Shown: positions 10,972 through 23,869, counted from the first letter of the stretch. The stretch: 64,000 bases of DNA from Lyophyllum atratum (GCA_014905825.1 JACGCN010000038.1:310001-374000), one strand, 5' to 3'. The notes: generated by a model from the letters alone, not told the origin. Numbers and translations are program-made.

Positions 10972-11683
10972 TTCCGCCATGGGCGCTCTCTTATTGTCAG
11001 TAGCTATATCGACCCCGAATGTATTACCTCTTCCGCGCATGCCTCTCGGCCGTTCTCGCTTCTTGTGCGGGCCACTGAATGTGATTGAGTTCGAAACGTA
11101 AGTAACATGAGATTCGATTAGCCTTGCCATCGCGAGGCGGCGATATATAACGCTATTATGATCCTTAAGAGACTGAATCTTGGGGGTCCCGCAGGCGCAA
11201 CTCCTCCGCACTTGTCCCTACGGATCGTAAACGAGAAGCAGCAGTTGATGAGGCCCACCTCCCTCACAGCGGGCGTATCCGCATCGTCCTTGCCCAGCAG
11301 TGATAGTGTTCAGCTGCGGCTTGTAGTGCAGCACGCCTGACAATACATCAGGAAAAAGGTCAAGGCCTAAGTAGCCCTACGTGACCTCCGTCGGTGTTTT
11401 AGTCGGTTAGGTTAGTCCCCGGTGACCGGCGACAAAAAATTGTTGATCATGGGCGGTGAGATGTACTTCGTATGTTCGAACTTGATATCACACTCCATCG
11501 CCTGATATCTCGGACATGAGGAATTTCCGCTTTGATACATCATTATGCGATGCTTTCGCAGTCGCGGTCTGCGGGCTAGCAGGGTATAATTAACTTTTCG
11601 AACCCTAATACCTATTCTCTATACCTATACCACTACTATCGCTGGCGGAGACTCGGATGGAATCGCTTCTTCTGAGGCCTTAA
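10972..11683. other. intergenic, convergent region
   Basis: The region lies between the 3' ends of two convergent genes. No supported gene or repeat was seen. Confidence 0.4.
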
Positions 11684-13079
11684 CTACAGCACACGCATCA
11701 GATAATCTGCCAACATGCCAGCCCAAGCAATGTAGCCCAGATTTGTATTAGCCTGAGGCATACGCTTTAGCTTCGTCACGGTAGTAGACCGAACTTGAAT
11801 ACCTTGAACTTCGCCATGCAGTCCGCAGCCACATCAGGCTTGAGCGTGGCTAGTTGCCACGTGAGATGCAGTGAAGTGCCGCCGACTGCGATAACGTAGT
11901 AGGGCCATCCGTGCTCGTTCAGAATACCAGTGTAGACCATGGCTGCCACAAACAAAACCGCGAACACCGCGAGGATTTCACGAACGTACGTCCCAAAGAG
12001 TAGGGCGGTGGATTTGACTCCTGCCTTGATGTCATCTAATCTATCCTAGACGCAGAAATCAGACCTCCGTTATCAGAACCTAATAGCAATCATACCTGGC
12101 ATCCATATATGGTATCATAAACCATACTCCAACTGTCCAATCAATTTAGTACGGGAAAGCATGGAAGGCAAAATGGTAAACGCCTGACCAAACGGTGCCA
12201 AGGAAGAAAACGGCTGGGGCGCGGTAGGAGTCTTCTTTGACTTGGATTGCCCAGACCACGACAAAACCCCAGTTCATCGTAAAACCTAGCCCAAGGATTA
12301 AGTTTTAAATAGGGATCGAACGTGCAACGAATCCACCTAGGAATAATTGGGGCCAGTTCGTGACACGCTTCATGAGCGGATAAAGAGCGTGCAATGGGAA
12401 TATTCCGAAGGCCCCCAGGGCGATTCTGCACAGTCATCGTTAAATGCTAGACCTTCGATCGCGGGGGAAATACTAACACAAAAGGATCACTGATGCAGGT
12501 CAATAGGGCAATCGCGATAGATAGTTCCAGGAGGAGCATGATGACCGCGCCCTTGACGGAGATCGCGCCACAAGCAAGTGGTCTATTCTTCGTGCGTTCT
12601 GTATAGAAGGGGTCAAAGGGCGAACTAACATCATATGATTGCAACAAATCGTACCAACTATGAGAAAAGATGGAACGGATGTGTCATTGCTCGGTGTTCA
12701 GCTGCAGCACTCGAAATTACCTTGACTGTCGATTTCGCGGTCGCAGATATCGCTCCAGACGCAAGCCGCGCTGTGCACCAAGGTGGTTGCAAACAAGTAG
12801 ATAGCTAGGTCATAGGCATAATCTGCTATGGGCTTCGAAGTTCGGTATGAGGCCATGGTAAGTGCCCATGCTAAAGCATCAGGTATCAGAAAGAGTATGA
12901 TCCGAGGTCAGAAAAGATGGCACACCTGCCGGCCAGAATAGCAAAGCAGTACCAGCAGGGAACCAGTGTAGACGGTTGAGCTCAAAATACAAGCGAAACT
13001 GCGACGGTGAGGGTCGCATTGGAGAGGTCAGCAAAGGAGTTCCGTCAGATGTGGACTTGGAGGTCGACATGGCGCTCAT
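11684..13079 (-). CDS. UbiA-type aromatic prenyltransferase (4-hydroxybenzoate polyprenyltransferase-like)
   Basis: UbiA enzymes are integral membrane proteins that transfer a prenyl chain to an aromatic ring, in ubiquinone synthesis (COQ2) or in meroterpenoid pathways. Splicing by eye gives a complete protein: an N-terminal FELNRLHWFPAGTALLFWP, first Asp-rich motif WSDICDREIDSQ followed by VERTKNRPLACGAIS, then LYPLMKRVTNWPQ, GFTMNWGF, and the second Asp-rich region VYDTIYGCQDRLDDIKAGVK, ending GYIAWAGMLADYLMRVL. The usual WND of the first motif is WSD here. The join VERTKN needs a 3-nt micro-exon (TTG, 12655-12657). The donor before IALGAFG must be GTTAGT. The N terminus is Ser/Thr-rich rather than a clear mitochondrial presequence, so a secondary-metabolism role is as likely as COQ2. 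No partner biosynthetic genes are next to it. Confidence 0.85.
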
Positions 13080-14277
13080 GGAAGATAGATAAGAGGTACA
13101 GAGAAAACCCGGTATGCGCTCATTCTTATATGCCGCTGGACTCCGAGTCGTCGACCGAAGTGTCCATCTGAGAATGATTGCTCCCTCCCAGACCGCTGCT
13201 GCTATTCTTCTCGTCACTCGTGCGGCGTGCGCGGTCATCTGAAACTGATGAAGGACCAAAATCGACGCTCTATCAATGGAAGATTAGGAGCCAGATACTT
13301 TTTTGAGGTCATGGAGTAAAGAAAGACATGATGGGCGAATGACCATACCATGATTAACGATGTTATTCCCAACGTCGCTGATGATGGTAGGTATATGCCT
13401 AGGAGTCATAGTGGTGGAGTGCATAAAGACGTACTATCTCAACAGAGACGGAATCAAAATACAATCACCCTTGGCGGTACAGACAGTCTTTTCTGATGAA
13501 TCCCGACCACATATTTGGAATCCTGATACTGCAATGTCGACATGCAGAAATGGAACCCACCGGCTGGGAACTAGAAGCCTACTTTGTGAATAACGATGTT
13601 TGGGCGGGTTCGAGGTGTATTTTCAGGCAGAATTTTCAATTCGGAGCTTGTTTGGTGGCCGTAACCTCCATACCAGGGACAACCCTGTTTTCGTCACTGC
13701 CTCACCCTCATAGATCAACCATTTGACGGGACGCATGCTCCGGTCTATTAATTGACCTAAATTAATCGTCTTCGAAGCTGAGGCGAGAGTTGAGGAAAGC
13801 GAGGATTTACCGACAAGGTGAAGCGCAGACATATCCGTGGGTAATCCCCACCATCCCACACTTTCGTTTCGATCTGAGCGGCCTACTTGAGTAAAGCTTG
13901 CAGCTGCTTGGTGCGGCCTATAAAGCTAGAGATCTCGTAAGGCGTCTGACCCCACGAGTGCATGTTCCTCTATGGGTTCAAGAAGTTGGTGGAGCAACTG
14001 AAAGAAAGTGATCGGTCCACGGCTGTCCACGGGCATGGTCAGGTCGTCCTCGTGGTGTCGTGGTGACATCAACTTTCGTCTTGGCCAAAATTTCCGTGTT
14101 AAAAAAGATAGGAAAGAATAGGCGTAGGTGGTAGATGTAGTCGTCGCTCTAGCCATCCATGCTCGTGGGTACGGAGGAGGACGCGTAATCTTCCGTGAGG
14201 CCCGAACATGTAAAATTCGCTCCCCCAAATATGGGTTAGCGGTACCTTGAAGTACCAAACATGGAACAAGGAACAAT
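13080..14277. other. region without a supported intact gene
   Basis: It holds the prenyltransferase 5' flank and scattered short frames. One minus-strand segment ends like an ankyrin repeat (listed separately). Nothing else can be assigned. Confidence 0.35.
13883..13960 (-). pseudogene. ankyrin-like C-terminal scrap
   Basis: A short frame reads HSWGQTPYEISSFIGR and then KQLQALLK before a stop, resembling the last ankyrin repeat of fungal ankyrin/MYND proteins. A TAG lies just upstream in the same frame and no further repeats could be joined, so it is treated as a remnant. Confidence 0.25.
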
Positions 14278-15708
14278 CAGCACGCTCTTCTGGCGGGCGC
14301 TGCGGATCTGGAGGCATGCCCCTGCACTAGCTGCTCACTCGAAAGGAAGCAGGACGTGGTGAGTGTGCCGGTCAAATCACCATTTCAGTCACGCTGACAT
14401 ACTTAGACTCACACAGAACTCGAGATCGAGCATGGTTCCTTCAGGGAATCAACTTCAACAATATATCGCTGGACGAAAATAGGCTGGATGCTCTGCTCGC
14501 CGCGCTCGATACTCTGGGTATCTACGAATCCAACTTGCTAGCTCCGATCTTCCACTGGAACAAAGCTGCTAGGATGTGCCTATTCGACCGTGTTTCGCAT
14601 GAACTTCGCAGCTGCCTGGCAAACTTTCCTGATCTGTACGATCAGTTCAAAACAAGTCTTGTTGATGCACCCTTTGGTTACACAACTACGCTGAAGAAAG
14701 GAATGTCCAATGGCCGAATTCAGCGCCGTATTACGCGGGGCATGTACCTCCATAATTTTGGCACATTCTGCTGATCAAGTCAAATGCAGATAAAGCAGAT
14801 CGCCTCCTTCCTCCAAATGATCTACCAAGCGGCGAGCCATGGAGCGAATAGGAAGTTAGACGAGCCCGGGAGCTTCTTCACCTCAAGGGAGAAAACATGG
14901 AGCGATATGTACAGCACTTCCTTTCGCTGAATCCAGGTGACTTGAAGAACCATCTTCCTATCGAGAGGGCGGCTTCCCGCCGACTGAGGTCTGTGACTCA
15001 GGCTCGCTTTCCAAAAGAACCCGCAATGTAAGATATGTATTTCTCATCTCATCCCTGTCGCTAATGATGGTGACAGGCCAGCGGTAGGCGTTGCACGCAA
15101 TCATAATGGCGAGGATCTTGGGGATCCAGGAAGAAGGTTTGTGACCGGTTTGTTTTCTCGGTGAAGTTGCTCATTCCTTGGTCAGGCACCGGATACATCA
15201 TGGCACTGCCCAAAATCGTCAATTACCTCCCTCTCGTGATCGCCAGCACCAAATTCGGTCAGGGCCTCATCAGGACCACGGCAGCGGCCGAGAACGCCAG
15301 GGCTCCTGGAATATGCTCACTTGCGAGGCAGACTTCGAAACTGGCTGGCGCAGTGATCTTGATGATTTTGCCAACCGTCGTCGTTATCATCCTTACTTTC
15401 AGGAGTCGCCTCTCCCCAGATTTGTCCCCCGCCCTCCGACTCATTTCCACTACGCTGAGCAAATGCAGTTCGCGGATGGTTTTTCGTACAGGCACGAGCC
15501 TGGCATCCATCCATATTTCGGTGGGCCACCACTGACACATGGCTGGGATCTACGTTATTCAGTACCGCGCGAGAGCAATCGGACAGCAGGGCCATCCTTC
15601 TCGCGTCCTTCCTACCTTGGTGCACACCAAGATTATGATAGGGCGGTTGAAGGAGCCTTTCGCAGGGCGGACCGCGATCGTCGCTATTGGGTGGACCGCC
15701 GTTATTGA
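14278..15708 (+). pseudogene. degraded multi-exon hypothetical gene
   Basis: Exon-like pieces can be followed on the plus strand: QHALLAGAADLEACPCTSC near 14278, WFLQGINFNNISLDENRLD near 14420, LLPPNDLPSGEPWSE near 14800, ERYVQHFLSLNPGDLKN near 14910, and a 3' part ending RADRDRRYWVDRRY at 15708. The piece near 14800 is out of frame with the exon before it, and a TAG follows WSE in the same frame as the next piece. One frameshift and one nonsense mutation suggest a decayed gene. The family resembles unassigned mushroom proteins with a CxC motif followed by a helical region. Confidence 0.4.
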
Positions 15709-16494
15709 ATCCCAGTAAGGAACCCGTGTATTAGCTAAGTTTTTCGTCAATTCTCCCATATTTATTGTATTATCAGTCATCGATTCGAATTACCATTGCT
15801 TATCAATGTCGTTCGCTTCGCGGGTTTGTCCCTCCAACTCGCGCAAGGTGCAACTTGCAAGGTGCATTCAAGCAAAGCACGTGACTTCCAGAGAATTGTT
15901 TTTTTTTCTTTGGTCAAATACATCCGCGCGACCGCGCTGTGCGTTCAGTCTGCTGTCCACTTCCTCATCATGCGACCACCCGAAACTATTGCCCGCGCGC
16001 TTCGTCGACAAGAAAGCAAGATGTCCAGAGCGATTTTCTCGCCCCTTCCAGAAACTAACTTTAGCATGATCCTCCTTCAGCGGAATAGATGATACTCAAG
16101 AATACTGATTGAGCAGGACCTCGTCTAGATGACAGTTGGCAGTCGAGGTCAACTGTAAGTTGGAAGTAGATCGATCTATTTTCCGAGTCAGCGACCTTTA
16201 TAGCTCGGAGAGTCGGCCCGGAGCGCCATTGTGGCATGTTTATTGTCCTCCCGGACTTTTCTGCCAAACACCATCTCTCTCTCGTTCGGCGCCAGGTAGA
16301 ATCGTGAGCATTGCTATAACGCTGGATGTTTAGAATGAAAGCCAAGATCTGTCAAGTGGGCGCCTACTTCATGGCGCCTGACTGAGCCTGCACAGCTTCT
16401 CTCCGAAAGTACAGCTTCAAAGCTGTCCTACTAGGCTACTTATCTTACAGCACCTCTCGTCTCTTCCATTCCCCACCATCAACACTACCACCGC
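15709..16494. other. intergenic region upstream of the kinase gene
   Basis: Nothing coding could be supported in these roughly 790 bp. The stretch should include the promoter of the tandem kinase gene. Confidence 0.4.
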
Positions 16495-19400
16495 ATGACA
16501 CCGACTGAACCACAAGGGACGGCGACCATCTCAACAAGCTACCTACGGCTGGTTGCAGATGCTTTCGAGCGCTCGCTGAATGCTGGGCGCTCTTCGTCGT
16601 CAAGATGGAACGAATCTCTGCAGAGGGAACATCAGCAAGTAATGGAGTTGATAAAGGCCTCCGAATTGCCGGATGGGCAAGGACATACGTCGACCGCCTC
16701 CAATAAAGATGACGGGGCTACTAAGAGTGTGGGCGTTGATGGTTCAAAGCCATCTATGAAGACAGTCTCAGGTGCGTCCTGGTAATTCATCTTCTTGAGT
16801 AACGTCGCTCATATAGATCTGCTGGTAGAGCATAGTAGCAGACAGCCTGGTGGTCAGGCTCTTGCCGACATTATAAGTACTCTCGAAGCCGAAGAAGAAG
16901 AGAATCCAGCTCCCGATGTTGCGTTCGGATTCGACCTGGTTACAATACGCACAGTGATCGACCACGTCTATGGTAGTAAGTCTTGTCAACATCCGACCTG
17001 CATGAGAATTCGAAGACACGGGGCCCATCATATTTTTGATGCTCTCAAACTTGTATGATTATTAACCGTTCTTTCAACGAAATCGACTAATTGCAACTGG
17101 TCACTCCAGCATTCCGACGCTTTCATTTCTACCAAACGGACCCGCAGAACTCTCATTCAACCGCTTCGATCTCGCACTGCCTCCAAGAAGAAGACTCCAC
17201 CCCTCTTCTTGGCAGATGTCAAACTGGATGCACAGTACCCTGTTACACACGGAGCGTTCGGAGACATCTACAAAGGCCATGTTCAGGGACGCTCCGTCTG
17301 TCTGAAAGTGGTGAGGAAAACCTCATCCTCCGAAAGTCCACTCCGAAGGTGGGCTTCTTGTACGTTTCTGTTGAGGATGTCAATTAACATTCCTGGCCCT
17401 TCAGGTTGTCCCAAGAAGTCGGCATCTGGAGCCAGTTGTCTCATATAAACGTTCTTCCCTTTTACGGCATCTCGAAGTTAGATGATTCGCGCGTTGCCAT
17501 TGTATCTCCCTGGATGCACCACGGGACTATCGTCGAGTTTTTAAAGATGCAGCCTGGTGTCGATCGTCGTCTTATGGTAAGTCCTTCGGGATTCGTTTTG
17601 TTCTTGACTGACGGCCTAGCCAGGTTTCCGATGTTGCGGCGGGACTTTCGTATCTGCATAGTCATCACATCATCCATGGTGATCTGAAAGGAGTACGTTT
17701 TCCTTCGACATAAGACTCTGCCTTTTCTGATAACGTATACTAGGAAAACATTTTGGTGACAGAAAATTCGCGAGCATGCTTAGCCGACTTTGGACTCTCC
17801 TTCGAAGCAAATTCCGCTTCCACATCGACCTCATCGCAGCAGAATGGCCCTGCAAGGTGGATGGCCCCAGAGTTGATGGATATCGGTGAAGTTGAAGCAT
17901 CGAAGACGGAGGCTAGTGACGTCTATGCATTTGCGATGGCGTCTCTTGAGGTTAGACCTTCCCCTTTACAACTATACCTACTCTCAATTAGGTATAGATT
18001 TTCACAGGTCACAGACCCTTTCGAGAGATAGCCAATGATGCCTCGGTGGTGCTTACGGTGGTCCGTGGTGGTCGTCCTCGGCGCCCTTCGTCTGAAATCT
18101 GCAAAGAGCGCAATCTAACGGACAACTTTTGGGAACTATTGGGCGCGTGTTGGGCGCATGATCCATTGGACCGACTTTCTGCGGCTGAAGCTTGCGAAGA
18201 GCTCTCGAGGCTAATGGATGGCAGACCTGATGCAGGATGGAAAGGACATCTACATGCACTATTGCCTTCTGGCGGGTCTAACGACTCTGGGAACAACCCT
18301 TCAAGGACAGTGGATACCCTTCGCGCCCTCGAAGCCGTTGTTTACCAAATCCTCTCTCGAGACGAAGACGATTCCATGGACGGGCGCGCTCGGCATGAAT
18401 CTGCACGAATAACGGAAGAGGATCCAACCTCATCTCCAAGTGAAATGTCGAGCTCGGATGGTGGCCGGTCGTTAGCTGGTTCTCGGATGCCTTCCCTTGA
18501 CGAAGACCTGTTGAACTTGAAGATGGGTGTTTTACCCCCACCTGATGCGTCAGATGAGGAAACCCTCACCGGAAGCGAATATGCCTCCGACATGCCAATC
18601 GACAAAAGTCCTCCCGACCCTGGGCCAGATAAATGGTACTTGGGCATCACTGAAAAGCTCACGACGGTCTTCCAGGACATGGACCAGTACCGACACGTCC
18701 TCAACTGCCCAAGATCGCCATCCCAATCCCAAGCGTTACTCGATCTGTTCCAAACAGTGAGTTTGTCGCAGTGACTCTCAAACGCGCATGGTTTCATCAT
18801 TCACTATAGCTGCTCGACAATCCGGATCTAGACTCCAAGCTGCGGCACAACCTCGTTGTTGCGCTGCAGCGGTTCTGCAAAACCACCAATCTATATCCTA
18901 AATGTTTCAGTCTCAAGAATGAAGATGTCGTCTGCGAGGGCGATTATCCGACAGCCGCAGGTGGATTCGCTGACATCCACAAAGGAAAATTTCAAGACAA
19001 ATATGTCTGCCTGAAGGTTGTCCGGCTCTACCAGGAATCCAGAGTCGAATATGCATTAAAGGCATGCACCCCTCCATGTGTGCTGTGATACTCGTGCTGA
19101 CGCTTACTCCTTAGCGGTTCTATCAAGAGGCAATTCTCTGGGGACAGCTATCACACCCCAATCTACTTCCCTTCTACGGCCTCTACCATTTTCGCTCGCG
19201 TCTCTGTTTAGTTTCCCCGTGGGCGGAGAACGGAGACATAACAATGTATCTGGAGAATAACCCGGGTGTCAACCGTGTTCTCTTGGTATGTATACTTCTA
19301 ACGGCAGCCATACTTCACTCATGTTACTAATCCTCTTTCCGTTAGGCGCTTGACATAGCCATTGGCATCGCATACCTCCACGAAAACGAGATCATTCATG

Positions 19401-20125
19401 GGGACCTGAAAGGGGTAAGGCTGGGAAATCTAAGGTCTACTTGTCCATTGCTGACACAAAGGTCTGTAGGCGAACGTCCTCGTGAGCGACTCGGGCAGGG
19501 CGTGTGTTGCCGATTTTGGCATTTCATCGGTGACAGACACTCAGATCCTGAAGTGGACGTCAAATTCCGCCGCTGAATCCAAGGGTGGCTCAATACGATG
19601 GCAGGCGCCAGAACTCTATGGCGGAGACGAAGACCAGGTGGTTCACAACAGTAAATGTAGAGACATATACGCATGGGCATGTGTCTGTTACGAGGTAATT
19701 CCTTTGCCGTTGCATTCCACATACCTGTCAGCTGAACAGTTGGCCAGATCTTCACCGGGGAGGTTCCATTCTACGAGTACAGACGAGATGCAACGGTGAT
19801 GCTGAACGTCGGACGTGGCAATCGCCCGAAGCGCCCAGCTCCGTCGTCGTCATCATGGACCGAGTGGGGCTTGACTGAAAGTATTTGGTCGTTGATGGAG
19901 TCTTGCTGGGCGGTAGATCCAGCCCAACGACTTCAAGCACCACAGGTCGTTTCCCGCCTCAAGCAGGAAGCTCCTCGGGATTTACGGCCCGCCCTGGAAT
20001 GGGGAGATCTTTCTCCGTCGCACTTCAAGAAGATTGCAGTCGATGAACCCTCTCCTTTGCCAATGGACATCGATGCTATGCTATGGGGCACAACTACAGA
20101 CGAGCAGATGCCAGAATGTTGTTGA
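16495..20125 (+). CDS. tandem protein kinase with two TKL-type kinase domains
   Basis: The first ATG is at 16495. After an N-terminal helical region, kinase domain 1 begins with YPVTHGAFGDIYKG, has the ATP-binding Lys in VCLKVV, the catalytic loop HGDLKGENIL, ADFGLS and WMAPELM. A long acidic Ser/Pro-rich linker follows, then a helical lead-in (LDSKLRHNLVVALQRFCKTT), and kinase domain 2 with YPTAAGGFADIHKG, VCLKVV, HGDLKGANVL, ADFGIS and WQAPEL. Both domains keep Lys, HGDLK..N and DFG, so both look catalytically competent. The intron near 18757-18808 joins linker to second domain in phase 0, which supports one gene rather than two. Intron positions recur at the same kinase motifs in both halves (after HGDLKG, and before IFTG), pointing to an internal duplication. 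The family is the expanded basidiomycete TKL group; the substrate is unknown. The exact 3' exon is uncertain. Confidence 0.8.
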
Positions 20126-20467
20126 GGTAGATGATGCAGTAGCGTATGAGCTACTATTCGATTCGCGTGAGGAAAGGTCAACAAGTTCTGCTCGTCGGGC
20201 CTATTATAGAATGGTTTGAGTATCTCTCTGTCTGTACGAAGTGCCGCTGAGTAAGATTAGAATGCGGGGTTAAATGAGTAGCCAGCGGTGGAATATGATT
20301 CTCCGAAAGCCATGACTATTCGAGAGGTCGACTAAACCTAGTGCCGCACTAGTTCAGTCTTAAGAGCACCAATGTGTCGAACGCCCTGGAAGTTTCAAAA
20401 TGATATAACCCTTGATGCACGGTGGGTGGTATACAAAGATTGCCAAAAAGATTGCAGTTATCAACTA
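20126..20467. other. convergent intergenic gap
   Basis: Short gap between the 3' ends of the kinase and oxidoreductase genes; nothing else is seen. Confidence 0.4.
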
Positions 20468-22986
20468 TTAATGACCATGACAACTCCTGATCATGTCCGC
20501 CGCCTATGAACATTAGTGAAGACGCTGGCAGTACTGAGTTAAATTATCAACATACCTTCTCGGCTATACCGTACACGGTGGAACTGAGGTGTGCGCTGAG
20601 CTGAATCGGGATGACAGAGGAGTCTGTAGCATACATATACATTCAACGTCATGTATTCAGATCGACTTAGAAGTGAGAAACATACCGACAACCCGCACAT
20701 TCGACGTGCCGTAAACCACGAGATCAGGCCCAACGGCACCACCGTCCTCCCTTGGGAGCATAGACACCGAGCCTATGGGATGGAGAACCGCGGAATAGGT
20801 GTTTGTGACGAAGTTTTGCCATTGGGAGTCGGGAGCATCATCTGGAACAGTGGCGAGGCCAGGTATGATTTCCCCGACAATGTATTCTTTGAGGGGGCTT
20901 GTATTGAAAATTTTGCGTCCAACTCTGGTGGCATTTCCTTTCAGGTAGAGATCGAAGTTGGAGCCGGTAAAAAATTGAGGGTTCACTAGCAAGGAAAAAT
21001 TCAGCTTGAGATTGATAATTCACGTAAGGTTCAATCTTACGCTCAGGATGCACAGTTGGATTACTTGAGTTCACATGGACAGTCCCTCGCCTAAATGTGG
21101 TGGTTAAGATCAATCGATGCCATAGTAGTCGCAGGAACGAATTACCATTGAGGTATCAGATTCCAGAAGGCCGAGCCAATCAGTTGTGTTCCAAATGCAG
21201 GCTGCGATACCGCAAACGAAAATTCAATCACAGGTGCTATGTTTCGCAAATGCACCATACTGGTCAGACCACCGCCAAATTACGACCGCCCGCTCGATCA
21301 ACATACCTTTATATTTAACGATGGATTCCGCCTGGGTCTGGAGAATCTTAATGAGCCCCTTCTTACTTGTGAACGCACCAGATGAGACTATATCTGTCGC
21401 CCGGGTGGCAACGGATTCTAGAAGTTCTTTCCCAGCCGCCTGAGCAGTACCCACGCCAAGAATCTGCTCCAGATCAACGAATGCAACAGCCGGTGTGAGA
21501 GGGGCATTGATGGTGGTATATTCGGTTACGGGTACGTCAGGTGAGACGGAATATATGATGGTATTGAGGCCTTGGTCTTGCACGTTGGTCCCTACTGCGG
21601 GCAAATCGACCTGTTCAGGGGATCAGATTTACGGGTCGCTGAAGAGATAGTATACTCGCCTGAACCGGGATTCCAACGCGTCGAAGGATACTGGACGGTA
21701 CTCTGGTTGAGGTGTCATGATAACACGGAGGCAAGTGTAGTTTTACCTTGAGTCACCCACGCCGCTGAGTTCGAGAAAGCGAGGGCTCTAATAATATGGT
21801 CAGCTTATGAAAGGGACGCACTTAAAATGCGCCGTACCCCGATTGCCCCAGATGATACGATTGCCTCATTCTTGATCTTAACCGTAAATTCTGGCCCAGG
21901 CATTGCATTTGGAACGGGTGTTCGAATAAATTTCACTCCTGATGCTCGTGACAGAGCACCAGAGCGGCGATCCCAAACGAGAGCAGTCGCCTGATGTCCT
22001 GTCAGGATGACAAGATTCGATTTTTCCTGGAGTGAGGGATAAATGTATGCATTTGCACTACTACTTCGCGTGTTTCCAGTTGGCGTGACAGTAGTCTTGT
22101 TTCCAGGCTTGATAGAGTATTGGAATCTAGCTGCGCCATTCGGAATGCCGGATGCGACATCAGGATTTGCGGCTAGACCAGGTATTGCCGCACGCGCCGC
22201 TGCGACGAGGTTTTGCGCCGCGACGTTGGCTTCGTAAGGCTGTGGAAATCCTGCATTGACCTTGCCATCGTAGCCATGGACTATTGGGTTTACACTTGCG
22301 CCCAAAGCGATTTGTTGTTGATTTGGTAAATGGTAGTTCTCGGCTTTTTTCATGTACCTATTTCGCTCTGAGATTGTACCTTTGCATGCAGGACCGGATG
22401 AAATTGAACATACCGAAGCAGCGATTTGAAATTCCATCCCGGATTGCCAAGTCGTTCGAGGCTGTCGTATTGGTCTATCGTTGCGCGTGTCCAGCACATA
22501 CCATTTATAGACGAGCTACCACCGAGAACCTTGCCTCTGAATATAATTAGCACACTATCATGATATTATCGCGCACGAAAAAGAGACACACTGAGTCATA
22601 GCGAGAATCCTGCCACCCACTGTTTGAGCCGTTGTGTTGTACTTCCAATCATAAACGGTAGTGACAGGGATAGATTGTCCAGGATCATTGACTATAGTCT
22701 CATTTTGGGCATCTGGTCCTGCCTCAATTACAAGAACAGAAATCCCGGCGTCTTCGGCAAGACGGCTCGCAACGGTCAGACCTTAAAAGTGGGGCTGGCT
22801 CAGATTTATAGCCACTGAGGACTAAGAGTAGCGTACCTGCAGTTCCTCCGCCCACTACGACGTACGAAAACGTCCTATTAGCTACCTCAGCCGGATTGGT
22901 AGTAAGATGGATTCCAGAGACCCCTGGGTAGAAGAAGAAGCCAAGTCCAAGTCCAACTCCTATGCTGGTCCAGCTCGAGGTCAGCA
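20468..22986 (-). CDS. GMC oxidoreductase, aryl-alcohol oxidase-like, secreted
   Basis: GMC flavoenzymes oxidise alcohols or sugars with FAD and O2; the mushroom aryl-alcohol oxidases supply H2O2 for lignin attack. The protein starts with a hydrophobic signal (MLTSSWTSIGVGLGLGFFF). The FAD dinucleotide fold YVVVGGGTAG continues across an intron as LTVASRLAEDAG. GMC signature 1 is GKVLGGSSSINGM; signature 2 is GAIGSPRFLELSGVGD across an intron. The C-terminal catalytic region has ALHPIGSVSML and SAHLSSTVYGIAEKAAD, including both active-site His. About a dozen short introns can be removed cleanly, for example PERK replaced by the join VHPE-LNPQFFTG, leaving no stop. A decayed relative lies immediately downstream on the right (23870-24647). 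Confidence 0.88.
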
Positions 22987-23869
22987 TGGCTTGTGGGGGA
23001 TCTGAGAAGAAGACGAACGCGCTCACCTTATTTAAACAGTACTTAAGGATACGTGGGTTTTCCGAGATCTCGATTCTTGATAAAGGTGCTACTCTCCCGC
23101 TCCAAATGTAAAGATATCGCCGGGGTTGACATGGAAGTCCACAACAACAATCATTTTGACACTGGCAGAACCTGACAAAGAAATCACAGGGTCAATAATG
23201 TGTACCAACGGCTTACAAGAAATCCACGAACCCATATCCATAAATTCGGATCAAACAGCTCATTGTCGGCTATGCCTGACCGTATACTTGTTCCTTCGTG
23301 TCCTCTTCGCCGCTCGAGTTTGAAGAATATTCTGCTTCTCCACTGCTGGGTCAGTCTTATCATTCAGGGACAGTAGTCTCTCAGACCATCCACTACCGAC
23401 CTCATCCAAATGAACGACAGGACTTATGATCTTCAACGTGTACTATGTCCAAAAGTTTCATCTCGCTTCTCCAGATTGCGTGGTCATACTACAAAATCTC
23501 GGCCCAGCTCGGCCCCTGTATCTAGCGCCGGATTCATTTCCTTCCCCATGGGCTTCCCATCCGCTGCTGATTTGTTCCGTCGTGATGAATGGGTCGCCAA
23601 GTACGGACCGGGGTCATTCAACGTACAGCGGCGTCGCACAGGCACCACCAGCTACCACCAGCAGGCACAAGAGGACATGAGACGTCCACCAAGGATTTTG
23701 TGGGTTTTTGATATACGCAAGGTCCCTTGGAAGACCGTCGCAGACCGCTTGGGCTCGTACAAATATTGATCTTTGACCAGCGTAGTGAAAGGTACGAGGA
23801 TGTAATGTTGAAGGGACTCTTGCGGACAAGGCGCTTCGAGGTTAAATGAATTTGTCGTCATCATACCTT
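22987..23869. other. intergenic between GMC gene and GMC pseudogene
   Basis: Likely promoter of the intact oxidoreductase. Open frames at 23410-23829 show no family features and are not called. Confidence 0.35.

Noticed and set aside
23410..23769. 119-aa plus-strand frame near the GMC pseudogene
   Set aside because: No motif, no splice-supported extension, and competing minus-strand frames of the same size.
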